Program-made: the position numbers and the translations under genes
Notes under the pieces: model-generated
The model's input: only the letters and a program-made list of their open reading frames with translations
What the model was told of the DNA's origin: nothing
The model's database searches: none
Shown: positions 15,104 through 22,741 of the stretch, one piece after another
Layout of the letters: every line of letters begins with the position of its first letter
Position numbering within the stretch: the first letter of the stretch is position 1
DNA from: Methanomicrobiales archaeon
GTDB lineage: Archaea; Halobacteriota; Methanomicrobia; Methanomicrobiales; Methanospirillaceae
Direction of reading: 5' to 3'
Length of the DNA: 38,412 bases
NCBI GenBank assembly: GCA_025350045.1
Contig: JANXYM010000018.1
Span: 1-38,412 of the forward strand

Positions 15104-15220
15104 GGAGGGGGGTGGTACCCTGTCTTGGTCAAGAGAGGGGGTACCCTGTCTTTTCCCGGAGAGGCGTACATGGGGCGGGTATCCCCCTCTCATATTTTCG
15201 ACAGGGTACCACCCCCCTCC
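15104..15220. repeat. Nested inverted repeat forming a 117-nt hairpin
   Basis: The 21 bp at 15104-15124 (starting GGAGGGGGGTGG) are the exact reverse complement of 15200-15220. Inside, GAGAGGGGGTACC (15133-15145) pairs with GGTATCCCCCTCTC (15178-15191) with a single bulged T. GGTACCCTGTCTT occurs twice in direct orientation (15114 and 15141). A diverged copy of the left part is at about 15294-15339. Confidence 0.8.
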
Positions 15221-15353
15221 GAGATTTGTATGATGGAGTTGAATCACTGTCGTAACTCCAAATGAAGCGATGGTCGGGTGTGTGTAAAACAAGGGTGGGG
15301 GATGCCTGTCTTGCGCAGAAGAGGGGGTAGGGGTCCTTCTCCCGGGTTTTGGA

Positions 15354-15389
15354 GTGGGGATACCCCTCATTTACTGGAGGGGTCCCCAC
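15354..15389. repeat. Hairpin related to the 15104 element
   Basis: GTGGGGA-(TA)-CCCCTC at 15354-15368 pairs with GAGGGGTCCCCAC at 15377-15389: 13 base pairs with a two-base bulge and an 8-nt loop. It shares the G-rich GGGGGT style and GGGGTCC words with the neighbouring element. Confidence 0.6.
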
Positions 15390-15439
15390 CCCCCTTTGGG
15401 AAAAAGAGTATGGTCGTGTTCTGGGTCCGAGAATTCACA

Positions 15440-15456
15440 CACATACTTAGTATGTG
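15440..15456. repeat. 17-bp palindrome
   Basis: CACATACT-T-AGTATGTG is a perfect dyad around one base. It may be an operator for the protease gene 186 bp downstream or another intergenic repeat unit. Confidence 0.4.
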
Positions 15457-15516
15457 CAATTTCTTGCTGGCGAATCGCCATACTAAGGTAAGACTCGCTA
15501 ATACGTTAGGATGGTG

Positions 15517-15548
15517 CCGCCGCCCCCGAAGGGGCGCCCCCGCGGCGG
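15517..15548 (+). repeat. 32-bp GC-rich hairpin repeat, copy 2
   Basis: Identical over 32 bp to 18271-18302. CCGCCG at the left pairs with CGGCGG at the right, and CGCCCC with GGGGCG around GAA within it. TTCAATGA follows, as in the shortened copy at 8298. Confidence 0.75.
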
Positions 15549-15641
15549 TTCAATGACCGGGTTCAAAAATATTTCACAATATATTTACCCGATGGAACTC
15601 ACTTTTTGTTCAGGTAATTTTCCTTGAATGCTGACCGCCCC

Positions 15642-17399
15642 ATGACTCCCCTCCGTGTTACGTTTGCCCTGATGCTGGTGGTGGTGGCGGTGCTGCTGGC
15701 GACGGGGTGTGCGGGAAACCCCCCCATCTCTACGCTATCCTCCCAACCGCATACTCTCACCCCAGAAGCCACACAGAAACTCTCAACCGATCTGCGCCAG
15801 CTTATCGATACCCGGCTCATCCCCGCGAGCCAGACTCCGGAGCAGTTTAAGAACCTGATGCAACGGAAAAATCTCCTTATCCCCGCAAAGGATGTCACAT
15901 CCCGGCTCAATGTCAGCCAGCCGGCAGATAACACCTTCAATGACCACGTCCCGGTGTATCTCTACCTCACTCCCGGCACACAAACGAAGGTTGTCGACCC
16001 GTATGTCACGGTTGTGATAAACCGGAAAGAACAGTATCATGTCGTCGTCGCATGGGTTGATGTCGCCAACTTGGAAAATCTTGCTGCACTGAATGGGGTA
16101 CGGGCGATCAGGCCCATAGAACCCCCGGAATTTTCTATGGGAGTGGTCACTTCAGAGGGTGATCGAATTCATGGCACTGAGTCACTGCGGAACATCTCTC
16201 TGGAGTACAACGGCACCGGGGTGAAAGTCGGTGTCATCTCAAACGGTGTGAATAACTGGCAGGTCGCCCGGGATACCGGGGACCTTCCTGCCAATATCCA
16301 TGTGCTCAACACATCAGCAGGGGATGAAGGGACCGCCATGCTCGAGATTGTGCATGACATGGCACCCGGTGCCGATCTCTATTTCCATGACTGTGGCAGC
16401 GATGTCTACACTTTCATGGATGCAATCGACAAACTGGTGGCGGCAGGATGCACGGTAATCGTTGACGACATCAACTGGAAATATGAACCATTCTACGAGG
16501 ACGGTGATGTTGGATCCTACATCAGTGAGATCCTCAGTCACAACAATGTGATGTACGTTTCATCGGCCGGCAACACCGCGAACAAGCATTATTCTGGCGC
16601 ATTTCTGGACAACGGCAACCATTACCATGACTTCAGCAGGGGAGAAAACCGGTCCTTTGATTTCACTCTCAACCGGATTGCCGATGCCACGGTAGTACTG
16701 CAATGGAACGATCGTTTCACAGCTTCAGATAATAATTACGATCTTTACCTGTACGACAAAAACACCGGGCAACTTCTGGCATACAGCGACAATTCGCAGA
16801 CCGGAACGCAGGATCCCCTTGAGGTTCTGGGGTACGAAAACCCGGGAAAAACTCCGATTGATGCAGAGATCCGTATTGTTAACGTTAACGGAACCGCACA
16901 AAACCGGAACCTGGAGTTGTTCATCCACGATAACGGCGGTATCTTACGGTCGGATTATTCCGTCAAGAACGGATCGATTGTCGGTCACCAGGCACTCCCC
17001 GGGGTCATCACGGTTGGTGCAGTCGGTGCGGATCATCCCAGTTCAACGGAATTCTACTCCTCACGCGGACCTGCAATCATTTCCTATCCGGTTGCAGAGA
17101 ACCGGCAGAAACCCGATATCTGCGGGATCACGGATGTCCGTATTTCCGGAGCCGGTGGTTTTCCCGCGGTGAACCCGGGGTACTTCATCGGAACCAGCGC
17201 AGCTGCCCCGCATATTGCCGGTATTTTTGCATCGGTGTGGGGAGCTTACCCGGACCTGACCCCCGATCAGGTCAGGGAATATCTGTACCGATCGGCGGAT
17301 CCAGCGGATGATGTTAACGGCTGCGGGTACGGATTAGCAAACGCAACGGCGCTGGTGAGGATGATTCAGGTGGATGAGAAAGCAGGGAGTAAGCCGTGA
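15642..17399 (+). CDS. Lipoprotein S8/S53-like serine protease homologue with altered active site
   Basis: 585 residues. An N-terminal signal ends in a lipobox, LLATGC, so Cys23 should be lipid-anchored outside the cell. After a propeptide-like region (about 40-165) comes a subtilisin-fold domain: GVKVGVISNGVNNW (194-206), DEGTAMLEIVHDMAPGA (228-244), oxyanion region SSAGN (307-311), an inserted beta domain (about 335-435, pre-peptidase-like FDFTLNRIADATVVLQW) and GTSAAAPHIAGI with Ser519. The usual His of HGT is Glu229, as in the sedolisin-like branch of the clan; the usual Asp of SDG is Asn201, so activity is doubtful. ATG 15642 is chosen because it aligns with the start of the next gene's product; TTG 15624 is an alternative. 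It overlaps the following gene by 4 bp. Confidence 0.85.
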   Translation: MTPLRVTFALMLVVVAVLLATGCAGNPPISTLSSQPHTLTPEATQKLSTDLRQLIDTRLIPASQTPEQFKNLMQRKNLLIPAKDVTSRLNVSQPADNTFNDHVPVYLYLTPGTQTKVVDPYVTVVINRKEQYHVVVAWVDVANLENLAALNGVRAIRPIEPPEFSMGVVTSEGDRIHGTESLRNISLEYNGTGVKVGVISNGVNNWQVARDTGDLPANIHVLNTSAGDEGTAMLEIVHDMAPGADLYFHDCGSDVYTFMDAIDKLVAAGCTVIVDDINWKYEPFYEDGDVGSYISEILSHNNVMYVSSAGNTANKHYSGAFLDNGNHYHDFSRGENRSFDFTLNRIADATVVLQWNDRFTASDNNYDLYLYDKNTGQLLAYSDNSQTGTQDPLEVLGYENPGKTPIDAEIRIVNVNGTAQNRNLELFIHDNGGILRSDYSVKNGSIVGHQALPGVITVGAVGADHPSSTEFYSSRGPAIISYPVAENRQKPDICGITDVRISGAGGFPAVNPGYFIGTSAAAPHIAGIFASVWGAYPDLTPDQVREYLYRSADPADDVNGCGYGLANATALVRMIQVDEKAGSKP

Positions 17400-17959
17400 C
17401 TTGCATCCGTGTAACGCTTGCCCTGGTGCTGGTGATGGTGGCGGTGCTGCTGGCGGCGGGGTGCGCCGGGTTCTTTACACCCCAGAAAAGCCAGGAACAT
17501 ATTTGGGTGGGTGCACCACATCAGGCATCCTCCCCACTGTATGTTGTCGGCAATGTATCTGCTACCGGGACCGATGGAAAGATTACCTCAGTTAACTTCA
17601 CGGTTGCTCTTGCACCAGGTAGAAATGCCGTTGACTTTGAAAAGATAACAATAGTGTACACGAACCAGTCTCAGAACCAGTCTCAGAACCTGTCTGAGTA
17701 CCAGCTGCTCCAGCGGGAATCGCCCATTTCCTCAAATGTCACTGAAGGCTTTTGGAATATTATTGCCATCCGGAATGATACCGGTGGCAGTAATCTGGTC
17801 CTTGAGAAAAACGAACAATTTGAGATCGTTATCAAACCGGTCGGTGGCATCTATAAGAACGACAGATTTGTGATTGACGTCAAACCAGTAACGGGTCAAT
17901 CGCTTGCTTTCGCTAGGAATGCACCAACAGTAATTCAGGTTTTCAACATCGTCTATTAA
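17396..17959 (+). CDS. Archaellin-like secreted lipoprotein
   Basis: 187 residues. Start GTG 17396, overlapping the protease stop (GTGA). The signal MTCIRVTLALVLVMVAVLLA and lipobox AAGC nearly copy the signal of the preceding protease, which points to local duplication of the 5' coding sequence. The rest (VNFTVALAPGRNAVDFEKIT, then NEQFEIVIKPVGGIYKNDRF and FVIDVKPVTGQSL) resembles the outer beta domain of archaellins and pilins, but the class III signal peptide of true archaellins is missing. A small tandem repeat encodes NQSQNQSQN (about residues 84-92). It is probably a surface-anchored partner or substrate of the protease (inference). A T-run follows at about 17967. Confidence 0.7.
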   Translation: MTCIRVTLALVLVMVAVLLAAGCAGFFTPQKSQEHIWVGAPHQASSPLYVVGNVSATGTDGKITSVNFTVALAPGRNAVDFEKITIVYTNQSQNQSQNLSEYQLLQRESPISSNVTEGFWNIIAIRNDTGGSNLVLEKNEQFEIVIKPVGGIYKNDRFVIDVKPVTGQSLAFARNAPTVIQVFNIVY

Positions 17960-18043
17960 TCTCTCCTTTTTTTGCATCATATCGTTTTTATAAGCCAGAC
18001 TTACGATGCGATCTATCAATTGTCCAATTCATAGTTTTTGTAT

Positions 18044-18270
18044 TTACTCATCCCTGCATCTTTGAGGGATAAGTGGAAACCCGTTTAGGGCATTAAAAAT
18101 AGCTTTGACAGGATTCAACCATTTTTCTTGACCGTAGAAATATATCCTTGGTTTCGACACAATGTCTTAGCCCCCGATTCCGATCTGAACACTACCGATC
18201 GATTTTGATTGACTTTCGTCATCCGTAGACTCCGTTCAACTTGGTTATTGGTGAAAGGTAACGATGAACC
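18044..18270 (-). pseudogene. Decayed C-terminus of an IS66-family transposase
   Basis: Read leftwards from 18261: LPFTNNQVERSLRMTKVNQ, then VVFRSESGAKTLCRNQGYIS and TVKKNG, then an in-frame TGA (18117-18115). After a frame change, LNPVKAIFNALNGFPLIPQ runs to TAA at 18046-18044. The order FTNNQxERxLRMxKVxQ, FRSExGAKxxCRxxGYIST, KKNG and NALxGxPxIP is the C-terminal signature of IS66 TnpC, so this is a remnant with a frameshift and no N-terminal part. It breaks off exactly where the 32-bp repeat begins (18271). No terminal inverted repeats were found. Confidence 0.75.
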
Positions 18271-18302
18271 CCGCCGCCCCCGAAGGGGCGCCCCCGCGGC
18301 GG
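18271..18302 (+). repeat. 32-bp GC-rich hairpin repeat, copy 3
   Basis: Identical to 15517-15548 and followed by GATCATGGTGGGTTCAATA instead of TTCAATGA. It abuts the truncated transposase, which suggests that the repeat or its insertion marks the breakpoint. Confidence 0.75.
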
Positions 18303-18524
18303 ATCATGGTGGGTTCAATAAACATGATAGATATCCGGACCCGGCCCTTTTGAATACAATGCACACATACTAAGGTACTAACAATAACCTCCCGGAAACC
18401 CGGCATACATACAGGGAAAAATAATTGCCAATCACAAAAGATCCCGGATCCTCTTCTCCCCGGGCACACCCGTCCATCCCGCGTTCAGGTGACTGCCCGC
18501 AATGCTTATTACCCAACTCTGCCC

Positions 18525-18566
18525 ATATTATAAAGCACCATTCATGGAGCAGTGATCATCCACTGC
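18525..18566 (+). promoter_or_regulatory. Promoter and leader hairpin of the tRNA-Ser/ribosomal operon
   Basis: CATATTATAAAG (18524-18535) is a good archaeal TATA box. GCAGTG-ATCATC-CACTGC (18549-18566) would form a hairpin close to the predicted transcription start. No gene is seen in 18303-18524. Confidence 0.55.
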
Positions 18567-18597
18567 GAGTGTCTGTTACAAGATGCGAGATTCCTCT

Positions 18598-18681
18598 GTT
18601 GAGGTAGCCAAGCCTGGTATGGCGCAGGTTTGCTAAACCTGTGTTCGAAAGGACTCGGGAGTTCAAATCTCCCCCTCAGCG
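18598..18681 (+). tRNA. tRNA-Ser (anticodon GCT)
   Basis: Acceptor GTTGAGG pairs with CCTCAGC (one G-U), discriminator G. Anticodon stem CAGGT/ACCTG encloses TTGCTAA with anticodon GCT (reads AGC/AGU). A long variable arm GTTC-GAAA-GGAC, required for serine tRNAs, is followed by T-arm GGGAG-TTCAAAT-CTCCC. CCA is not encoded. It heads the ribosomal protein operon with 34 bp to rps13. Confidence 0.95.
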
Positions 18682-18715
18682 CTAAAGAGACAATCTCACC
18701 AATCGAGGGGATTGG

Positions 18716-19174
18716 ATGGCTCAGGAAAACGATATAAAATACTTTGTAAGGGTTGGAACCACCGATCTCGATGGTACCAAATCCGTGAGGGTTGCCCTCA
18801 CCGGCATCAAGGGTGTCGGCAGGCATACCTCCACGGTTATTTCCCGCATGGCGAAGGTTGACGAATACGCGTTACTCGGTCGCCTTGAAGAGGAGTCGGT
18901 CAACCGGCTCCGGGTCGCTGTTGAAGAGTACATCACCAAGATTCCGGCCTGGATGGCAAACCGGCCGAAAGATGTGTACACCGGCGAAACAAAGCACCTC
19001 TTTGGCGCTGATGTCACGCTCGCAAACGATGAAGACATCAACCTGTTAAGGAAGATTCGGTGCTACAAGGGCATCCGGCATGAGACCGGCCAGAAAGTCC
19101 GTGGTCAGCGCACCAAGTCAACTGGCAGAACCGGCAAGACTGTTGGCGTGAGCAAGAAGAAGGCAGGTAACTAA
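18716..19174 (+). CDS. rps13: 30S ribosomal protein S13 (uS13)
   Basis: 152 residues, archaeal length. [20 protein letters not shown], then [20 protein letters not shown] (helix-two-turns-helix), [17 protein letters not shown] and the basic C-terminal tail [20 protein letters not shown], which reaches the tRNAs in the decoding site. It sits in the small-subunit head and contacts 23S rRNA and uL5. A Shine-Dalgarno GAGGGGAT precedes the ATG. First protein gene of the rps13-rps4-rps11-rpo3 cluster, conserved across archaea. Confidence 0.99.
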   Translation: MAQENDIKYFVRVGTTDLDGTKSVRVALTGIKGVGRHTSTVISRMAKVDEYALLGRLEEESVNRLRVAVEEYITKIPAWMANRPKDVYTGETKHLFGADVTLANDEDINLLRKIRCYKGIRHETGQKVRGQRTKSTGRTGKTVGVSKKKAGN

Positions 19175-19176
19175 TC

Positions 19177-19767
19177 ATGGGATACCCCGGAAAGAACCAC
19201 AAGTCCTACCAGACGCCAAAGCGCCCCTTTGAAAAGACGCGTATCGAATCAGAAACGCGCCTTGTCATCGAATACGGGCTCCGCAACAAGCGTGAAGTCT
19301 GGAAGGCACAGGAAGAGATGCGCAAGTACCGCAAGGGTGCCCGTAACCTTCTCGTGCTCGCATCCAGCGGTGTTGACAAGAAGATCTTCGAGGCCAAGAA
19401 AGACGAGCTTCTCAGCCACCTTCAGCGCGCAGGATTTCTCGGTGTCGATGCGGATATCGAAACTGTGCTCTCCTTAAAGGTGCAGGCCCAGCTCGACCGC
19501 CGGCTCCAGACCATGGTACACCGCAAGGGACTCGCCCGCTCGCCGAAACAGGCGCGGCAGATGGTCACCCACGGTCACATTGCAATCGCCGGAAGGCGTA
19601 CCACCATCCCCGGATACCGCGTCAACCGCATCGAAGAAGGACAGATCTCCTACTATGGACCGTCCCCCTTCGTCAGCGAATCAAATGCAGAGCGGACCCG
19701 CATTGCCAAACCGGCAAGCAACCCCAAGGCAGCTCCCCAGCAGGGATACCAAAGGGGAGGTAGATAA
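19177..19767 (+). CDS. rps4: 30S ribosomal protein S4 (uS4)
   Basis: 196 residues: [20 protein letters not shown] is the archaeal/eukaryal-type start, and the S4 RNA-binding domain is seen as [20 protein letters not shown] and [20 protein letters not shown]. The C-terminus is extended and Pro/Gly/Gln-rich ([20 protein letters not shown]), with no Zn-binding N-terminus as in bacteria. It is an early 16S rRNA binder. The stop overlaps the rps11 start by one base (TAATG). Confidence 0.99.
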   Translation: MGYPGKNHKSYQTPKRPFEKTRIESETRLVIEYGLRNKREVWKAQEEMRKYRKGARNLLVLASSGVDKKIFEAKKDELLSHLQRAGFLGVDADIETVLSLKVQAQLDRRLQTMVHRKGLARSPKQARQMVTHGHIAIAGRRTTIPGYRVNRIEEGQISYYGPSPFVSESNAERTRIAKPASNPKAAPQQGYQRGGR

Positions 19768-20165
19768 TGGCAGCAAATGACAAGGAAAAATGGGGCGTTG
19801 CTCACATCTTTGCGTCGTTCAACAACACTATCATCACGGTAACTGACCTCTCCGGTGCAGAGACGGTCACAAAAAGCAGTGGTGGTATGGTCGTCAAGCA
19901 GGATCGCAATGAGAGCTCCCCGTATGCTGCCATGCAGATGGCAGGAAACGTTGCACAGGCAGCCCGTGAAAAGGGCATAGTCGGTGTCCATGTCAAGGTG
20001 CGTGCACCCGGACAGGGTAAGCAGCGCAGCCCCGGGCCCGGTGCCCAGGCAGCCATCCGTGCACTCGCTCGTGCAGGCATGCGCATAGGGCGCATTGAAG
20101 ATGTTACACCCGTTCCCCACGACTCATGCCGCGCTAAAGGCGGACGACGTGGCAGGAGAGTGTGA
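19767..20165 (+). CDS. rps11: 30S ribosomal protein S11 (uS11)
   Basis: 132 residues. [40 protein letters not shown] and the C-terminal [19 protein letters not shown] are family hallmarks; it forms the platform near the mRNA exit and the E site. The final basic tail is of the archaeal type. Translationally coupled on both sides. Confidence 0.99.
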   Translation: MAANDKEKWGVAHIFASFNNTIITVTDLSGAETVTKSSGGMVVKQDRNESSPYAAMQMAGNVAQAAREKGIVGVHVKVRAPGQGKQRSPGPGAQAAIRALARAGMRIGRIEDVTPVPHDSCRAKGGRRGRRV

Positions 20166-20995
20166 TGCAGATAGAATTCGCCAGTCTGGACGATTCCTTG
20201 GCGCGATTCACTCTCTCGGGAGCGAGCCCTGCATTTGCCAACGCCTTCCGGCGGGCAATGATCGGCGAAGTGCCAACCCTTGCAATCGAAGATGTGCGCA
20301 TCTATAACAATACCAGTGCGCTCTTTGACGAGATGCTGGCCCACCGCCTCGGGCTTATCCCCATCAAGACCGATCTCTCATCCTATTCGACACAGGCAAA
20401 ATGTACGTGCGGCGGGGCAGGATGCCCGGGCTGCACGGTGACCTTCACCTTAAGCGCCGAAGGCCCCCGCATGGTCAGTTCCAATGACCTTATCCCGGCG
20501 GACCCCAAAGCGGTACCGGTGTTCGACAATGTGCCCATCGTCAAGCTGACGAAAGGGCAGACCCTTGTCCTTGAAGCAAAAGCAGTCCTCAATACCGGCA
20601 GGGAGCATGCAAAATGGCAGCCGACCCTTGTCTGCGGGTACAAGAATCACCCCGTAGTCTCGATCAGCGAAGCCTGTGATGCCTGTGGTATGTGCGTGGA
20701 AGAATGTCCCCGCAGGGTGCTTGCAGTTCGTGGCAAGAAAGTCGAAGTAGTAGACGGCAAACTTCCCGACTGCTCTATGTGCAGGCTCTGTGAAAAGGCA
20801 TGCATTGCGAGCGGTATCGGTGATGAACCGGCAATTCGTGTATCCGCCGAAGCAGACCGCTTTATTTTCGTGGTCGAAGGCGACGGTTCACTGACGGTTA
20901 AAGAGATCATGAATCGTGCACTACTGTTTATCAAGGAACACGCAGACGAGCTGGAACACCAGCTAGGCGAAATATCAGGGGATGAAAAGAAATGA
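20165..20995 (+). CDS. rpo3: DNA-directed RNA polymerase subunit Rpo3 (D) with two ferredoxin-like clusters
   Basis: 276 residues from ATG 20165, which overlaps the rps11 stop (TGATG); GTG 20162 is an alternative. It is the alpha/Rpb3 homologue nucleating polymerase assembly with Rpo11. SGASPAFANAFRRAMIGEVP is the dimerisation signature. CTCGGAGCPGC (about 79-89) is a zinc-type cysteine cluster. The inserted domain carries two complete 4Fe-4S motifs, CDACGMCVEECPR and CSMCRLCEKACIA, so both clusters should form, as expected for methanogen D subunits. The C-terminus is the alpha dimerisation helix. Historical name rpoD should not be confused with bacterial sigma-70. Confidence 0.98.
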   Translation: MQIEFASLDDSLARFTLSGASPAFANAFRRAMIGEVPTLAIEDVRIYNNTSALFDEMLAHRLGLIPIKTDLSSYSTQAKCTCGGAGCPGCTVTFTLSAEGPRMVSSNDLIPADPKAVPVFDNVPIVKLTKGQTLVLEAKAVLNTGREHAKWQPTLVCGYKNHPVVSISEACDACGMCVEECPRRVLAVRGKKVEVVDGKLPDCSMCRLCEKACIASGIGDEPAIRVSAEADRFIFVVEGDGSLTVKEIMNRALLFIKEHADELEHQLGEISGDEKK

Positions 20996-21357
20996 CAAGA
21001 ATCGTAGAAAAGACGAACCCCCGTCTTACCAGCCTTATCTTACTCCTGAAGAACAAGTCACGGGAGAATGAGGCTCGGATCTGGCGCGAGATTGCAAGCA
21101 GGCTAGAGACTCCCAACAGGAATTATGCTGAGGTCAACCTGTCAAAGATCAACCGCTACGCCCAGAATGGTGAGACGATCATTGTCCCCGGCAAAGTCCT
21201 GGGCAGCGGCCTGCTGGAGCAGTCCGTCAAGGTTGCCGCGCTGAACTTTTCAGAAGCAGCAACCATCAAGATCAAGGACGCAAAGGGACAGTGTATGACA
21301 ATTGAGCAGCTCCTGCAGGACAACCCGAAAGGCAGCGGTGTCCGGATCCTGAGGTGA
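20992..21357 (+). CDS. rpl18e: 50S ribosomal protein L18e (eL18)
   Basis: 121 residues. [59 protein letters not shown] and [20 protein letters not shown] define the archaeal L18e (L15-like fold). It overlaps rpo3 by 4 bp (ATGA), and its stop lies inside the Shine-Dalgarno AGGTGA of rpl13, keeping the set coupled. Confidence 0.98.
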   Translation: MTRIVEKTNPRLTSLILLLKNKSRENEARIWREIASRLETPNRNYAEVNLSKINRYAQNGETIIVPGKVLGSGLLEQSVKVAALNFSEAATIKIKDAKGQCMTIEQLLQDNPKGSGVRILR

Positions 21358-21364
21358 AGAAGAT

Positions 21365-21793
21365 ATGGTAACAGTTATCAACGGTGACGGACTGCTTCTC
21401 GGGCGTCTCGCAAGCCTTGTCGCACAGCGCGGGCTTGCCGGCGAAACGATCGCGATTGTCAACGCAGAAAAAGTAATCATCTCCGGCAGCCGTGCACGGG
21501 TGCTTGGCAACTACAAGCACAAGGTTGAACGCGGTGCCAGCGGCAATCGCTGGGGTCCGTTCGTACCCCGCCGGCCCGACCACCTCATGAAGCGGACGAT
21601 CCGCGGCATGCTCCCGTACAAACGCCCCCGTGGTGTTGAGGCGATGAAGCGCATCAAATGCTACGTCGGTGTTCCGGTTGAGTTAGTCGGCAAGGAGATG
21701 GTAGTGCTCGAAGACGCACACATGAACCGTCTGAACAACCCGAGCTTTATTTCGCTCGGTGCAGTGAGCACGTTCCTCGGAGCAAAGTTCTAG
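21365..21793 (+). CDS. rpl13: 50S ribosomal protein L13 (uL13)
   Basis: 142 residues: [60 protein letters not shown] and [20 protein letters not shown] are the archaeal L13 pattern. It binds 23S rRNA early in assembly. AGGTGA lies 7 nt before the ATG. Confidence 0.98.
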   Translation: MVTVINGDGLLLGRLASLVAQRGLAGETIAIVNAEKVIISGSRARVLGNYKHKVERGASGNRWGPFVPRRPDHLMKRTIRGMLPYKRPRGVEAMKRIKCYVGVPVELVGKEMVVLEDAHMNRLNNPSFISLGAVSTFLGAKF

Positions 21794-21805
21794 AGGCTGG
21801 TTCCC

Positions 21806-22207
21806 ATGGTAAAGATCATTAACACAAGCGGAAAACGCAAGACTGCAATTGCACGGGCAACCTTAAAGGCAGGCAAAGGCGTAATCCGGGTCAACTCCGT
21901 ACCCCTCGAAGCGTATGGTTCGGACGTTACCCGGATGAAGATCTCTGAACCCCTCCTCCTGGTACCCAATGCGGTAAACGGCATCGATGTCACCATCAAT
22001 GTCGCAGGTGGCGGAGTAATGGGACAGGCAGAGGCGGTCAGGACCGCACTTGCCCGTGGCATCCTCCTCTGGCACAACGAACCCCAGATCAAGGACATCT
22101 ACCTGACCTATGACAGGACGCTCCTTGTCAACGACTCGCGACAGAAAGAAGCGAAGAAGCCTCACGGTTCCGGCGCCAGAGCGAAGTTCCAAAAGTCTTA
22201 TCGTTAA
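21806..22207 (+). CDS. rps9: 30S ribosomal protein S9 (uS9)
   Basis: 133 residues. KIINTSGKRKTAIARATLKA, NVAGGGVMGQAEAVRTALAR and the C-terminal tail DSRQKEAKKPHGSGARAKFQ ending KSYR are typical; the terminal Arg reaches the P-site tRNA anticodon loop. GAGG lies about 10 nt before the ATG. It follows rpl13 as in nearly all archaea. Confidence 0.98.
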   Translation: MVKIINTSGKRKTAIARATLKAGKGVIRVNSVPLEAYGSDVTRMKISEPLLLVPNAVNGIDVTINVAGGGVMGQAEAVRTALARGILLWHNEPQIKDIYLTYDRTLLVNDSRQKEAKKPHGSGARAKFQKSYR

Positions 22208-22236
22208 GATAAAAGATATGATGAAAGGTTAAATTT

Positions 22237-22425
22237 ATGATACCCGTACGATGTTTCACCTGTGGAAAACCTGTTTCCACTGCGTGGGAAGAGTTCAGGC
22301 AGAGGCGGGAGAAAGGCGAGGATCCCAAACAGATCCTCACCGATCTTAATATTACCCGGTACTGTTGCAGGCGCATGCTGCTGACACATAAAGTGATCAT
22401 AGACGAGCTCAACCCTTACCAGTAG
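22237..22425 (+). CDS. rpo10: DNA-directed RNA polymerase subunit Rpo10 (N)
   Basis: 62 residues, the normal size. MIPVRCFTCGKPVSTAWEEF supplies the first two zinc ligands and RYCCRRMLLTHKVIIDEL the adjacent CC pair, the unusual zinc-bundle of Rpb10/RpoN. It helps to assemble the Rpo3-Rpo11 platform. It is followed 17 bp later by a tRNA gene. Confidence 0.98.
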   Translation: MIPVRCFTCGKPVSTAWEEFRQRREKGEDPKQILTDLNITRYCCRRMLLTHKVIIDELNPYQ

Positions 22426-22442
22426 ATTGACCAGATGAACGA

Positions 22443-22517
22443 GGGGTCGTAGGGTAGCCTGGACCATCCTATTGCGTTCGGGACGCAGTGACCTGAGTTC
22501 GAATCTCAGCGACCCCA
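22443..22517 (+). tRNA. tRNA-Pro (anticodon CGG)
   Basis: Acceptor GGGGTCG pairs with CGACCCC, discriminator A. Anticodon stem TTGCG/CGCAG encloses TTCGGGA, anticodon CGG (reads CCG) with G37. T-arm CTGAG-TTCGAAT-CTCAG. No encoded CCA and no intron. It lies between rpo10 and rpo6 in the same direction, so it is probably excised from the operon transcript. Confidence 0.95.
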
Positions 22518-22558
22518 TATATCAACAACCAGTTAAATCATCATTGAGAGGAAGAACA

Positions 22559-22732
22559 ATGCAGACGCAGACATATTCCCGGTTTGAACGGGCAAGGATC
22601 ATTGGAGCAAGGGCTCTGCAGATATCAATGGGTGCTCCGTTACTAGTCACCACGACACGGATCGATCCCCTTGAGATCGCCATCGAGGAATTCAACAATC
22701 ACACCATCCCCATTACCGTAAAAAGGAAATAG
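22559..22732 (+). CDS. rpo6: DNA-directed RNA polymerase subunit Rpo6 (K)
   Basis: 57 residues. [20 protein letters not shown] then [20 protein letters not shown] is the Rpb6/omega core, which clamps the C-terminus of the largest subunit. GAGAGGAAG precedes the ATG 22559; the in-frame sequence upstream runs through the tRNA and is excluded. The acidic N-terminal tail of eukaryotic Rpb6 is absent, as usual in archaea. Confidence 0.97.
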   Translation: MQTQTYSRFERARIIGARALQISMGAPLLVTTTRIDPLEIAIEEFNNHTIPITVKRK

Positions 22733-22741
22733 AGGACTCTT

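Larger units (their letters stand above)
14979..15641. other. Palindrome-rich intergenic region
   Basis: No credible gene in 663 bp. It holds a long compound hairpin (15104-15220), a related shorter unit (from about 15294), hairpins at 15234-15260 (GGAGTT/AACTCC), 15354-15389 and 15468-15480 (TGGCGA/TCGCCA), a 17-bp palindrome at 15440 and a copy of the 32-bp GC-rich repeat at 15517. CATACTAAGGTA (15479-15490) recurs at 18366-18377. Short open frames here have unnatural composition and are rejected. The promoter of the protease gene is at the right end: CAATATATTTA at 15577-15587. Confidence 0.55.

Noticed and set aside
15278-15556. Open frames in the palindromic region 15.0-15.6 kb
   Set aside because: Products are Pro/Gly/Arg-rich translations of G-runs and hairpins, frames exist on both strands, and none has a credible RBS or domain.
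17655-17700. Tandem CAGTCTCAGAAC repeats as a regulatory or phase-variable tract
   Set aside because: It is a short in-frame repeat encoding NQSQ units in a surface protein; too short and imperfect to suggest slippage control.
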